64,000 nt of DNA from positions 1 to 64,000 of the forward strand of contig JARPUW010000335.1 in NCBI GenBank assembly GCA_030533445.1. Reading direction: 5' to 3'. Origin of the DNA: Cyprinodon diabolis. Its lineage: Eukaryota; Chordata; Actinopteri; Cyprinodontiformes; Cyprinodontidae. Below, one piece after another: positions 1-9,600 of this stretch. The notes under the pieces are model-generated. The model was not told the origin of the DNA. It did no database searches and was given only the letters and a program-made list of their open reading frames with translations. Made by a program: the position numbers and the translations under genes. The first letter of the stretch is position 1; every line of letters starts with the position of its first letter.

Positions 1-473
1 TAGCAGGCGGGCGGAGCCCGCCATTGGTGATTTCATCACTGCAATGGCTCTTAGAAGGCGGGCAGAGCCCGCCATTGGTGATTTTTTTCTTCACTGAGAT
101 GGCTCCTCGCAGGCGGGCGAAGCCCGCCAACTGGGCTTTACCACTGTGTTTCAATATGGACAACCCATATTACCCTTGTGCATCATACGCTGTGCACGTC
201 TATTTCCCAGATTTCAGCACAAGTGGCACACAGCTCTCTTTACCCATGAACTTGCCCTCTTTCCTTCCCTCAGCAGCCTCAAAGGCGTAAGCAGTTGGTC
301 TGGGGAGCCCCGACGTCACTTGCCAGGGCCGTATTGGCCCGGTTCCCCAGACGGGCAGTAGGTGGCCCCCCTCAAAATTTCTTTAGAAATTTTCTAGTTG
401 GGGGGCCACATGCCGAAGGCATGGCCCACCTACTACTATTGCACATATTTATTCCCGCGTATTATTATTATTA
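1..473 (+). repeat. Unit U0, 3' end only
   Basis: This is the tail of a unit whose start lies before the window. It holds the last three GC hairpins, the cap with nested inverted repeats and one minisatellite copy. It shares GGCTCCTCGCAGG and TTTACCCATGAAC variants with U14. Three one-base differences in homopolymers (a missing C near 141 and near 277, an extra C near 454) are absent from the other units and may be consensus errors. Confidence 0.97.
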
Positions 474-720
474 TTATAATTCTCCCGTATACCCAAAACT
501 TCGGCGCGTAACTAGTCCCGCACGGTTTGGCGGATCGGGCCCAAAGTTGGCACACGCGTCGGGACCAATGGGGTGATGTGTGCTTGTATAAAACTTTCTC
601 ATTAGTCCGAAGGTTTGCGAATTATTAGCGAAAACGTCGCAAAAAAATCCCATAGGAAATGAATGGGGAGAGGAAAAAAAAAGCATAAAAAACAGCACTT
701 CACTGTGTCGGCATACATTC
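474..720 (+). repeat. CpG-dense leader module (reference unit)
   Basis: The module starts at the end of a (TTA)n tract and is rich in CpG between 500 and 570 (CGGCGCG, CCCGCACGG, GGCGGATCGG, ACGCGTCGGG), while the rest of the unit is AT-rich. A second part (590-700) contains CGAATTATTAGCGAAAACG and CCCATAGGAAATGAATGG. Microsatellite followed by this kind of CpG-rich start resembles the edge of non-autonomous transposable elements in fish genomes. That assignment is from recollection and unverified. No reading frame of note is present. Confidence 0.6.
565..593 (+). promoter_or_regulatory. CCAAT and TATA-box-like motifs (reference unit)
   Basis: A CCAAT pentamer (565-569) is followed by a consensus TATAAAA (587-593). 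Both are present in every unit. The 18-bp gap is shorter than the usual distance between a CCAAT box and a TATA box, and in AT-rich DNA a TATA match is cheap. I list it because it sits next to the CpG-dense leader; transcription is not shown. Confidence 0.2.
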
Positions 721-855
721 ACCTAGAAAAACAGTTTGAAGCTCAGTTTGTAGATAAATCCTTCGTCTATTTAAAACTGAAGACGGTATGTTGATAACTG
801 CTACGGTTTTTGTATAATCAGACCTCAAGCGCCACAAAGTTTTAGCAAAATCCAG

Positions 856-1287
856 CCTGCTAGAGTGGAGCAACTGAAAAGCTAGAGTGTGAGGCAGGCG
901 TTTTTTAAACACAAAAAAACATTTTAAACTCGCCCTCACGGCCACATATTTATAGCTAGAGTCACCATTTTTGGTCAGTTTGTAGACTGAAATCTCTGGA
1001 CCCACACAATATCTTCGGAATTACGGTAGGATTAATACTTTTCCTTAAAAACCCTCCAGACCGACCTAAAGTCGATGAAAATCAGAGCCGTTTTTCATTG
1101 GTTTTGGAGCAGAAGAGGGGAGAAAAACGAATCAGACTATGTGTTTTAAACTCGTCATAAATATTTTTCTGAATGACACACATACACCAAAGTTGGCATA
1201 GTTGGAGTCGAAGGATGACTGACGCTCACGGTGAAAAAATTTTTTGAATAACTCATACGGTTTTTGCTCAGCAGTCGTTTGTTCGGA
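856..1287 (+). repeat. Internal direct repeat, copy A (reference unit)
   Basis: This ~430-bp block covers the end of M1, M2 and most of M3. It matches copy B at 1787-2212, about 930 bp downstream. Shared stretches include CTCACGGCCACATATTT, GGTCAGTTTGTAGACTGAAA and GACACACATACACCAAAG. Copy A is told from B by GACCGACC, TTGGCATAG and GCTCAGCAGTCG. Every unit has both copies except U7, where they are fused into one. Confidence 0.93.
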
Positions 1288-1365
1288 GGACATTTTAAGC
1301 ACCTGAAAGCTGAGTGACAGTGACCTGCTGCAGCTAGCTCAATTAGAAGCTTAGGTGTGATGAAA

Positions 1366-1397
1366 CGTTTTTTCTTTTTCTTTCTCTTCCCATTCAG
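1366..1397 (+). promoter_or_regulatory. Splice-acceptor-like tract (reference unit)
   Basis: A long pyrimidine run (TTTTTTCTTTTTCTTTCTC) leads into CCCATTCAG followed by TTTGTAG, a strong match to a vertebrate 3' splice site. It is present in all units except U7, which lost this region. It precedes a donor-like site at 1541/1542, which would bound a 144-nt non-coding exon. No transcript evidence is available. Confidence 0.25.
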
Positions 1398-1537
1398 TTT
1401 GTAGATGATCTACAGCCATGAAAGTTACTCCAATTGAAGACAAGATATAGCTGTCGCTTAGATAAAAAGAATTTTTCAGATACCTTTTACGGTTTTTACT
1501 CAGCAGTCGTTTGTTCGGAGGGGTGCTTTAGCAGCTA

Positions 1538-1547
1538 AAAGGTGAGT
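1538..1547 (+). promoter_or_regulatory. Splice-donor-like site (reference unit)
   Basis: The sequence AAAG|GTGAGT fits the 5' splice-site consensus closely, with the G before GT at 1541. It lies 144 nt after the acceptor-like tract ending at 1397. The enclosed segment has stops in all frames, so any exon would be non-coding. In U20 the site reads AAAGGTCAGT, which breaks the consensus. Confidence 0.25.
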
Positions 1548-1786
1548 GAGAGTGAGGTCCTGCAGTTAAAAGAAAGGGAGGAGCAGGTGGGCCAACCATT
1601 TTGTTTGTGCTTCGTTTTGGGTTGTGAAAGACCTACAGACATGAAGGTTACCCCAGTCTGAGACAAAGGATAGATGTTGCTTTCACTGAAAGAATTTTTC
1701 AGATATCTTTTACGGTTTTTGCTCAGCAGTCGTTTGTTCGGAGGGTAAGCACCTGGAAGCTAGCTGACAGTTAGCTTCTGCAGCAG

Positions 1787-2212
1787 CCTGCTAGAGTGCA
1801 GCTGCTGAAATCTTAGTGTGAGGCGGCCATTTTTTTCAGATCAAACATCTTATTCTCGCCCTCACGGCCACATATTTGGAGCTACAGTCACCATTTTTGG
1901 TCAGTTTGTAGACTGAAACCTCTGGACTCACACAATGTCTTCGGAATTACGGTAGGATTAATACTTTTCCTTAAAAACCCTCCAGACCAACCTAAAGTCG
2001 ATGAGAGTTTCAGCCTTTCTCTATTCTTTTTGAGCTGAAGATGGGAGAGAAACGAATCAGACTATGTGTTTTCAACTCGTCATAAATATTTTTCTGAATG
2101 ACACACATACACCAAAGTTGGTATAGTTGGAGTCGAAGGATTGCTGATGCTCATGGTGAAAATGTTTTTTGAATAACTCATACGGTTTTTGATCAGTAGT
2201 CGTTTGTTCGGT
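1787..2212 (+). repeat. Internal direct repeat, copy B (reference unit)
   Basis: This is the downstream partner of copy A (856-1287). Diagnostic B variants are GACCAACC, TTGGTATAG and GATCAGTAGTCG. The ~500 bp between the copies contains M4 and M5. The pair gives a ready substrate for unequal recombination, and the product of that event is seen in U7. Confidence 0.93.
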
Positions 2213-2456
2213 GCCGTTCTTCCCATACAAAAAAGCCTGGGAAGAAGAAACCAATAGTGAGTGCAGCTGTTGTCTGTGTCAGTGAGAGGCTCGTTAAGCG
2301 TTGTCAAGGTTACCAAGCTTCAAACAGATTTTACCTCTGCTGTTTTAAACAGCACATATTAATCTAATGGAGGGTGAAAGGACTGATTTAACATTGGGAA
2401 ATGGATACTATATGACTGCTGTCCATGACACTTCCCTTGCCACTCAGCACTGATAG
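2213..2456 (+). repeat. Linker with palindrome and partial ~292-bp repeat tail
   Basis: The first part (2213-2367) is found once per unit and contains a 15-nt palindrome, GCTGTTTTAAACAGC, at 2339-2353. From about 2368 to 2456 the sequence matches the tail of the ~292-bp sub-repeat (GATTTAACATTGGGAAATGG, then ACTATATGACTGCTG), so a truncated copy precedes the full ones. No gene is visible. Confidence 0.75.
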
Positions 2457-2748
2457 ACTTTCAAAATAAGACTCCAGGGACCCTACAAAATAAAAGCCTC
2501 TATATTTTTTTACATATATTTATTGCCCTATATGGCTCAACATTATGACCCAAACTCAACCCCGTTTTAGAGAATAGACTCTAGGAGACTGTTTAAAACA
2601 CACCCTATAGCAAATTTCAAAATAAAAGCCTCCCATTTCCGCTTCATCTACTGCCCTAATAACATGGAAAAAGAGTGATTTAACGATTGGAAAGTAATCA
2701 ACTATCATTGACGGGTCTGAACATTTTCTATAAACACAACTCTGTTGG
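2457..2748 (+). repeat. ~292-bp sub-repeat R1 (reference unit)
   Basis: The copy begins ACTTTCAAAATAAGACTCC and continues through ATGGCTCAACATTATGACCC to CTGTTGG. It is AT-rich and carries two AATAAA motifs in the form AAAATAAAAGCC. It aligns along its length to R2 (2749-3046) but is clearly diverged. It is duplicated exactly in U18. Confidence 0.9.
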
Positions 2749-3046
2749 ACTTTCAAAATAAGACTCCAGGGACCCTACAAAATAAAAGCCTCTAGATTAT
2801 ACTAATGCATTAATTGATGCAAATGGCTCAACATTATGACCCAAACTCTTCCAGGTTGTTTTTATTAGACTCTAGTGACCTTTTCAAAACACACCCAGAG
2901 CAAATTTCACAATAAAAGTCTCCCATTTACTCTGTAATACAGCAACTATTCACCTAATAACATGGAAAACCAGTGATTTAACATTTGGAAATGGATTCTA
3001 TATCACTGCTGGGCGTGACCCATCTTTTGATGCACATTCATGATAG
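2749..3046 (+). repeat. ~292-bp sub-repeat R2 (reference unit)
   Basis: This is the second copy of the sub-repeat, starting at the same ACTTTCAAAATAAGACTCC and 298 bp long. Shared blocks with R1 include ATGGCTCAACATTATGACCC, AACACACCC, CTAATAACATGGAAAA and GTGATTTAAC. It includes ATTAATTGATGCAAATGG in place of the R1 TATATTTATTGCCC segment. Confidence 0.9.
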
Positions 3047-3131
3047 ACTTTCAAAATAAGACTACAAGGACTCTACAGAATAAAAGCCTCTTCCTTATAC
3101 ACACTCATACATTCTGGCATATTGCTCATTG
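3047..3131 (+). repeat. Partial third ~292-bp sub-repeat, R3 (reference unit)
   Basis: A third start of the sub-repeat (ACTTTCAAAATAAGACTAC, then GGACTCTACAGAATAAAAGC) runs for about 50 bp and then gives way to CTTCCTTATACACACTCATA and the GC hairpin array. It fixes the border between the AT-rich and GC-rich parts of the unit. Confidence 0.85.
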
Positions 3132-3368
3132 CCATTGGTGATTTCATCACTGCAATGGCTCTTAGAAGGCGGGCGGAGCCCGCCAATGGTAACAGGCGGG
3201 CGGAGCCCGCCAAAGGTGATTACATCACTGCAATGGCTCTTAGCAGGCGGGCGGAGCCCGCCATTGGTGATTTCATCACTGCAATGGCTCTTAGAAGGCG
3301 GGCAGAGCCCGCCATTGGTGATTTTTTTCTTCACTGAGATGGCTCCTAGCAGGCGGGCGAAGCCCGCC
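3132..3368 (+). repeat. GC-hairpin array, U1: five hairpins
   Basis: Five perfect 7-bp inverted repeats, GGCGGGC...GCCCGCC, have three-base loops GGA, GGA, GGA, AGA and GAA in order. They are separated by a ~51-bp monomer whose other half, CCATTGGTGAT-TTC-ATCACTGCAATGG, is itself a stem. Between hairpins 1 and 2 the linker is shortened to AATGGTAACA. This is the standard array form. Confidence 0.96.
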
Positions 3369-3642
3369 AACTGGGCTTTACCCACTGTGTTTCAATATGG
3401 ACAACCCATATTACCCTTGTGCATCATACGCTGTGCACGTCTATTTCCCAGATTTCAGCACAAGTGGCACACAGCTCTCTTTGCCCATGAACTTGCCCTC
3501 TTTCCTTCCCTCAGCAGCCCTCAAAGGCGTAAGCAGTTGGTCTGGGGAGCCCCGACGTCACTTGCCAGGGCCGTATTGGCCCGGTTCCCCAGACGGGCAG
3601 TAGGTGGCCCCCCTCAAAATTTCTTTAGAAATTTTCTAGTTA
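3369..3642 (+). repeat. Cap of nested inverted repeats (reference unit)
   Basis: The cap contains AATATGG/CCATATT (3394-3400, 3406-3412), TCTGGGGA/TCCCCAGA (3541-3548, 3586-3593) enclosing GGGCC/GGCCC (3568-3572, 3578-3582), and AAAATTTC/GAAATTTT (3616-3623, 3628-3635). It ends at CTAGTTA beside the (TTA)n tract, where minisatellite copies are present in some units. A pyrimidine tract ending CCTTCCCTCAGCAG resembles a splice acceptor. Confidence 0.85.
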
Positions 3643-6600
3643 TTATAATTCTCCCGTATACCCAAAACTTCGGCACGTAACTAGTCCCGCACGGTTTGGC
3701 GGATCGGGCCCAAAGTTGGCACACGCGTCGGGACCAATGGGGTGATGTGTGCTTGTATAAAACTTTCTCATTAGTCCGAAGGTTTGCGAATTATTAGCGA
3801 AAACGTCGCAAAAAAATCCCATAGGAAATGAATGGGGAGAGGAAAAAAAAAGCATAAAAAACAGCACTTCACTGTGTCGCCATACATTCACCTAGAAAAA
3901 CAGTTTGAAGCTCAGTTTGTAGATAAATCCTTCGTCTATTTAAAACTGAAGACGGTATGTTGATAACTGCTACGGTTTTTGTATAATCAGACCTCAAGCG
4001 CCACAAAGTTTTAGCAAAATCCAGCCTGCTAGAGTGGAGCAACTGAAAAGCTAGAGTGTGAGGCAGGCGTTTTTTAAACACAAAAAAACATTTTAAACTC
4101 GCCCTCACGGCCACATATTTATAGCTAGAGTCACCATTTTTGGTCAGTTTGTAGACTGAAATCTCTGGACCCACACAATATCTTCGGAATTACGGTAGGA
4201 TTAATACTTTTCCTTAAAAACCCTCCAGACCGACCTAAAGTCGATGAAAATCAGAGCCGTTTTTCATTGGTTTTGGAGCAGAAGAGGGGAGAAAAACGAA
4301 TCCGACTATGTGTTTTAAACTCGTCATAAATATTTTTCTGAATGACACACATACACCAAAGTTGGCATAGTTGGAGTCGAAGGATGACTGACGCTCACGG
4401 TGAAAAAAATTTTTGAATAACTCATACGGTTTTTGCTCAGCAGTCGTTTGTTCGGAGGACATTTTAAGCACCTGAAAGCTGAGTGACAGTGACCTGCTGC
4501 AGCTAGCTCAATTAGAAGCTTAGGTGTGATGAAACGTTTTTTCTTTTTCTTTCTCTTCCCATTCAGTTTGTAGATGACCTACAGCCATGAAAGTTACTCC
4601 AATTGAAGACAAGATATAGCTGTCGCTTAGATAAAAAGAATTTTTCAGACACCTTTTACGGTTTTTACTCAGCAGTCGTTTGTTCGGAGGGGTGCTTTAG
4701 CAGCTAAAAGGTGAGTGAGAGTGAGGTCCTGCAGTTCAAACAAAGGGAGGAGCAGGTGGGCCAACCATTTTGTTTGTGCTTCGTTTTGGGTTGTGAAAGA
4801 CCTACAGACATGAAGGTTACCCCAGTCTGAGACAAAGGATAGATGTTGCTTTCACTGAAAGAATTTTTCAGATATCTTTTACGGTTTTTGCTCAGCAGTC
4901 GTTTGTTCGGAGGGTAAGCACCTGGAAGCTAGCTGACAGTTAGCTTCTGCAGCAGCCTGCTAGAGTGCAGCTGCTGAAATCTTAGTGTGAGGCGGCCATT
5001 TTTTTAAGATCAAACATCTTATTCTCGCCCTCACGGCCACATATTTGGAGCTACAGTCACCATTTTTGGTCAGTTTGTAGACTGAAACCTCTGGACTCAC
5101 ACAATGTCTTCGGAATTACGGTAGGATTAATACTTTTCCTTAAAAACCCTCCAGACCAACCTAAAGTCGATGAGTTTCAGCCTTTCTCCATTCTTTTTGA
5201 GCTGAAGATGGAAGAGAAACGAATCAGACTATGTGTTTTCAAGTCGTCATAAATATTGTTCTGAATGACACACATACACCAAAGTTGGTATACTTGGAGT
5301 CGAAGGATTGCTGATGCTCATGGTGAAAATGTTTTTTGAATAACTCATACGGTTTTTGATCAGTAGTCGTTTGTTTTCGTTGCCGTTCTTCCCATACAAA
5401 AAAGCCTGGGAAGAAGAAACCAATAGTGAGTGCAGCTGTTGTCTGTGTCAGTGAGAGGCTCGTTAAGCGTTGTCAAGGTTACCAAGCTTCAAACAGATTT
5501 TACCTCTGCTGTTTTAAACAGCACATATTAATCTAATGGAGGGTGAAAGGACTGATTTAACATTGGGAAATGGATACTATATGACTGCTGTCCAGGACAC
5601 TTCCCTTGCCACTCAGCACTGATAGACTTTCAAAATAAGACTCCAGGGACCCTACAAAATAAAAGCCTCTATATTTTTTACATATATTTATTGCCCTATA
5701 TGGCTCAATATTATGACCCAAACTCAACCCCGTTTTAGAGAATAGACTCTAGGAGACTGTTTAAAACACACCCTATAGCAAATTTCAAAATAAAAGCCTC
5801 CCATTTCCGCTTCATCTACTGCCCTAATAACATGGAAAAACAGTGATTTAACGATTGGAAAGTAATCAACTATCATTGACGGGTCTGAACATTTTCTATA
5901 AACACAACTCTGTTGGACTTTCAAAATAAGACTCCAGCGACCCTACAAAATAAAAGCCTCTAGATTATACTAATGCATTAATTGATGCAAATGGCTCAAC
6001 ATTATGACCCAAACTCTTCCAGGTTGTTTTTATTAGACTCTAGTGACCTTTTCAAAACACACCCAGAGCAAATTTCACAATAAAAGTCTCCCATTTACTC
6101 TGTAATACAGCAACTATTCACCTAATAACATGGAAAACCAGTGATTTAACATTTGGAAATTGATTCTATATAACTGCTGGGCATGACCCATCTTTAGATG
6201 CACTTCCATGATAGACTTTCAAAATAAGACTCCAGGGACTCTACAGAATAAAAGCCTCTTCCTTATACACACTCATACATTCTGGCATATTGCTCATTGC
6301 CATTGGTGATTTCATCACTGCAATGGCTCTTAGCAGGCGGGCAGAGCCCGCCATTGGTGATTTTTTTCATCGCTGCAAGGGCTCCTAGCAGGCGGGCGGA
6401 GCCCACCAACTGAGCTTTACCCACTGCGGTTCAATATGGACAACCCATATTACCCTTTTGCATCATACGCTGTGCACGTCTATTTCCCAGATTTCAGCAC
6501 AAGTGGCACACAGCTCTCTTTGCCCATGACCTAGCCCTCTTTCCTTCCCTCAGCAGCCCTCAAAGGCGTAAGCAGTTGGTCTGGGGAGCCCCGACATCAC

Positions 6601-6684
6601 TTGCCAGGGCCGTATTGGCCCTGTTCCCCAGACGGGCAGTAGGTGGCCCCCCTCAAAATTTCTTTAGAAATTTTCTAGTTATTA
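3643..6684 (+). repeat. Unit U2, 3,042 bp
   Basis: This unit is short because its GC array has only two hairpins. It belongs to a subfamily shared with U12 and U19, marked by TTTGTTTTCGTTGCCG (near 5374), GGTATACTTGG (near 5287) and CTCAATATTATG (near 5704). It also has CGAATCCGAC and GTCGCCATAC. There is no minisatellite. Confidence 0.97.
6300..6407 (+). repeat. GC-hairpin array, U2: two hairpins
   Basis: Only two hairpins remain, with loops AGA and GGA. The second has a mismatched arm (GGCGGGC against GCCCACC). It matches the last part of the U12 and U19 arrays with about 102 bp, two 51-bp monomers, missing. Confidence 0.95.
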
Positions 6685-9600
6685 TTATAATTCTCCCGTA
6701 TACCCAAAACTTCGGCGCGTAACTAGTCCCGCACGGTTTGGCGGATCGGGCCCAAAGTTGGCACACGCGTCGGGACCAATGGGGTGATGTGTGCTTGTAT
6801 AAAACTTTCTCATTAGTCCGAAGGTTTGCGAATTATTAGCGAAAACGTCGCAAAAAAATCCCATAGGAAATGAATGGGGAGAGGAAAAAAAAAGCATAAA
6901 AAACAGCACTTCACTGTGTCGGCATACATTCACCTAGAAAAACAGTTTGAAGCTCAGTTTGTAGATAAATCCTTCGTCTATTTAAAACTGAAGACGGTAT
7001 GTTGATAACTGCTACGGTTTTTGTATAATCAGACCTCAAGCGCCACAAAGTTTTAGCAAAATCCAGCCTGCTAGAGTGGAGCAACTGAAAAGCTAGAGTG
7101 TGAGGCAGGCGTTTTTTAAACACAAAAAAACATTTTAAACTCGCCCTCACGGCCACATATTTATAGCTAGAGTCACCATTTTTGGTCAGTTTGTAGACTG
7201 AAATCTCTGGACCCACACAATATCTTCGGAATTACGGTAGGATTAATACTTTTCCTTAAAAACCCTCCAGACCGACCTAAAGTCGATGAAAATCAGAGCC
7301 GTTTTTCATTGGTTTTGGAGCAGAAGAGGGGAGAAAAACGAATCCGACTATGTGTTTTAAACTCGTCATAAATATTTTTCTGAATGACACACATACACCA
7401 AAGTTGGCATAGTTGGAGTCGAAGGATGACTGACGCTCACGGTGAAAAAATTTTTTGAATAACTCATACGGTTTTTGCTCAGCAGTCGTTTGTTCGGAGG
7501 ACATTTTAAGCACCTGAAAGCTGAGTGACAGTGACCTGCTGCAGCTAGCTCAATTAGAAGCTTAGGTGTGATGAAACGTTTTTTCTTTTTCTTTCTCTTC
7601 CCATTCAGTTTGTAGATGACCTACAGCCATGAAAGTTACTCCAATTGAAGACAAGATATAGCTGTCGCTTAGATAAAAAGAATTTTTCAGATACCTTTTA
7701 CGGTTTTTACTCAGCAGTCGTTTGTTCGGAGGGGTGCTTTAGCAGCTAAAAGGTGAGTGAGAGTGAGGTCCTGCAGTTCAAACAAAGGGAGGAGCAGGTG
7801 GGCCAACCATTTTGTTTGTGCTTCGTTTTGGGTTGTGAAAGACCTACAGACATGAAGGTTACCCCAGTCTGAGACAAAGGATAGATGTTGCTTTCACTGA
7901 AAGAATTTTTCAGATATCTTTTACGGTTTTTGCTCAGCAGTCGTTTGTTCGGAGGGTAAGCACCTGGAAGCTAGCTGACAGTTAGCTTCTGCAGCAGCCT
8001 GCTAGAGTGCAGCTGCTGAAATCTTAGTGTGAGGCGGCCATTTTTTAAGATCAAACATCTTATTCTCGCCCTCACGGCCACATATTTGGAGCTACAGTCA
8101 CCATTTTTGGTCAGTTTGTAGACTGAAACCTCTGGACTCACACAATGTCTTCGGAATTACGGTAGGATTAATACTTTGCCTTAAAAACCCTCCAGACCAA
8201 CCTAAAGTGGATGAGAGTTTCAGCCTTTCTCCATTCTTTTTGAGCTGAAGATGGGAGAAAAACGAATCAGACTATGTGTTTTCAACTCGTCATAAATATT
8301 TTTCTGAATGACACACATACACCAAAGTTGGTATAGTTGGAGTCGAAGGATTGCTGATGCTCATGGTGAAAATGTTTTTTGAATAACTCATACGGTTTTT
8401 GATCAGTAGTCGTTTGTTCGGTGCCGTTCTTCCCATACAAAAAAGCCTGGGAAGAAGAAACCAATAGTGAGTGCAGCTGTTGTCTGTGTCAGTGAGAGGC
8501 TCGTTAAGCGTTGTCAAGGTTACCAAGCTTCAAACAGATTTTACCTCTGCTGTTTTAAACAGCACATATTAATCTAATGGAGGGTGAAAGCACTGATTTA
8601 ACATTGGGAAATGGATACTATATGACTGCCGTCCATGACACTTCCCTTGCCACTCAGCACTGATAGACTTTCAAAATAAGACTCCAGGGACCCTTCAAAA
8701 TAAAAGCCTCTATATTTTTTACATATATTTATTGCCCTATATGGCTCAACATTATGACCCAAACTCAACCCCATTTTAGAGAATAGACTCTAGGAGACTG
8801 TTTAAAACACACCCTATGGCAAATTTCAAAATAAAAGCCTCCCATTTCCGCTTCATCTACTGCCCTAATAAAATGGAAAAAGAGTGATTTAACGATTGGA
8901 AAGTCATCAACTATCATTGATGGGTCTGAACATTTTCTCTAAACACAACTCTGTTGGACTTTCAAAATAAGACTCCAGGGACCCTACAAAATAAAAGCCT
9001 CTAGATTATACTAATGCATTAATTGATGCAAATGGCTCAACATTATGACCCAAACTCTTCCAGGTTGTTTTTATTAGACTCTAGTGACCTTTTCAAAACA
9101 CACCCCAGAGCAAATTTCACAATAAAAGTCCCCCATTTACTCTGTAATACAGGAACTATTCACCTAATAACATGGAAAACCAGTGATTTAACATTTGGAA
9201 ATGGATTCTATATCACTGCTGGGCATGACCCATCTATAGATGCACTTCCATGATAGACTTTCAAAATAAGACTACAGGGACTCTACAAAATAAAAGCCTC
9301 TTCCTTATACACACTCATACATTCTGGCATATTGCTTATAGCCATTTGTAATTTCATCACTGCAATGGCTCTTAGAAGGCGGGCGGAGCCCGCCATTGGT
9401 GATTTCATCACTGCAATGGCTGTTAGGAGGCGGGCGGAGCCCGCCAATGGTGATTTTTTTCATCACTGCAATGGCTCCTAGCAGGCGGGCGGAGCCCGCC
9501 ATTGGTGATTTCATCACTGCAATGGCTCTTAGCAGGCGGGCAATGCCCGCCATTGGGGATTTTTTTCATCGCTGCAAGGGCTCCTAGCAGGCGGGCGGAG

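Larger units (their letters stand above)
682..2290 (+). repeat. Seven tandem ~230-bp monomers (M1-M7, reference unit)
   Basis: A TACGG landmark recurs at 802, 1022, 1256, 1488, 1711, 1948 and 2181, so spacing is 220, 234, 232, 223, 237 and 233 bp. In M3, M4, M5 and M7 it continues as TACGGTTTTTGCTCAGCAGT or a close variant, followed by CGTTTGTTCGG; in M2 and M6 it reads TACGGTAGGATTAAT. M1 resembles M5, M2 resembles M6 and M3 resembles M7 much more than neighbours resemble each other, so the block is a ~930-bp four-monomer unit that is partly repeated. Exact monomer borders are arbitrary. Confidence 0.8.
474..3642 (+). repeat. Unit U1, 3,169 bp, used here as reference
   Basis: This complete unit carries all modules in standard form: leader, seven ~230-bp monomers, ~292-bp sub-repeats, five GC hairpins, cap, and no minisatellite copy. 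It belongs to the group with CGAATCAGAC (near 1127) and GTTAAAAGAAAGG (near 1572). It has the same length as U6 (16571-19739), and at the sites I compared the two look almost identical. Sub-features are annotated in detail on this unit and apply, shifted, to the others. Confidence 0.97.

Noticed and set aside
474..722. 82-codon minus-strand frame overlapping the CpG-rich leader
   Set aside because: It has no recognisable domain, overlaps the TATA-like motif and is disrupted in U14 by one extra A. It is best explained as chance in a conserved repeat.
700..1005. 101-codon minus-strand frame present in nearly every unit
   Set aside because: Its persistence follows from sequence homogenisation. 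Of the few differences between units most change the amino acid (for example at 41472, 44699, 44766, 54487) and one is silent (22333), which gives no sign of purifying selection. U10 breaks it with an extra A. I recognise no protein family.
3300..3330. Rho-independent terminator (GC hairpin followed by a T-run)
   Set aside because: The T-run lies more than ten bases after the stem, no upstream gene exists, and the context is not bacterial.
3132..3368. CRISPR array
   Set aside because: The spacing and palindromic repeats look superficially similar, but the segments between hairpins are themselves repeats with no unique spacers, and no cas-like gene is present.
3616..3642. Helitron 3' end (hairpin followed by CTAG and T)
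   Set aside because: The stem abuts CTAG directly without the usual gap of about ten bases, no matching 5' end was found at the other border, and no Rep/helicase sequence is present.
474..3642. rDNA, 5S, snRNA, histone or tRNA tandem cluster
   Set aside because: I see no match to conserved rRNA cores, to histone coding sequence or to tRNA internal promoter boxes in the unit on either strand.
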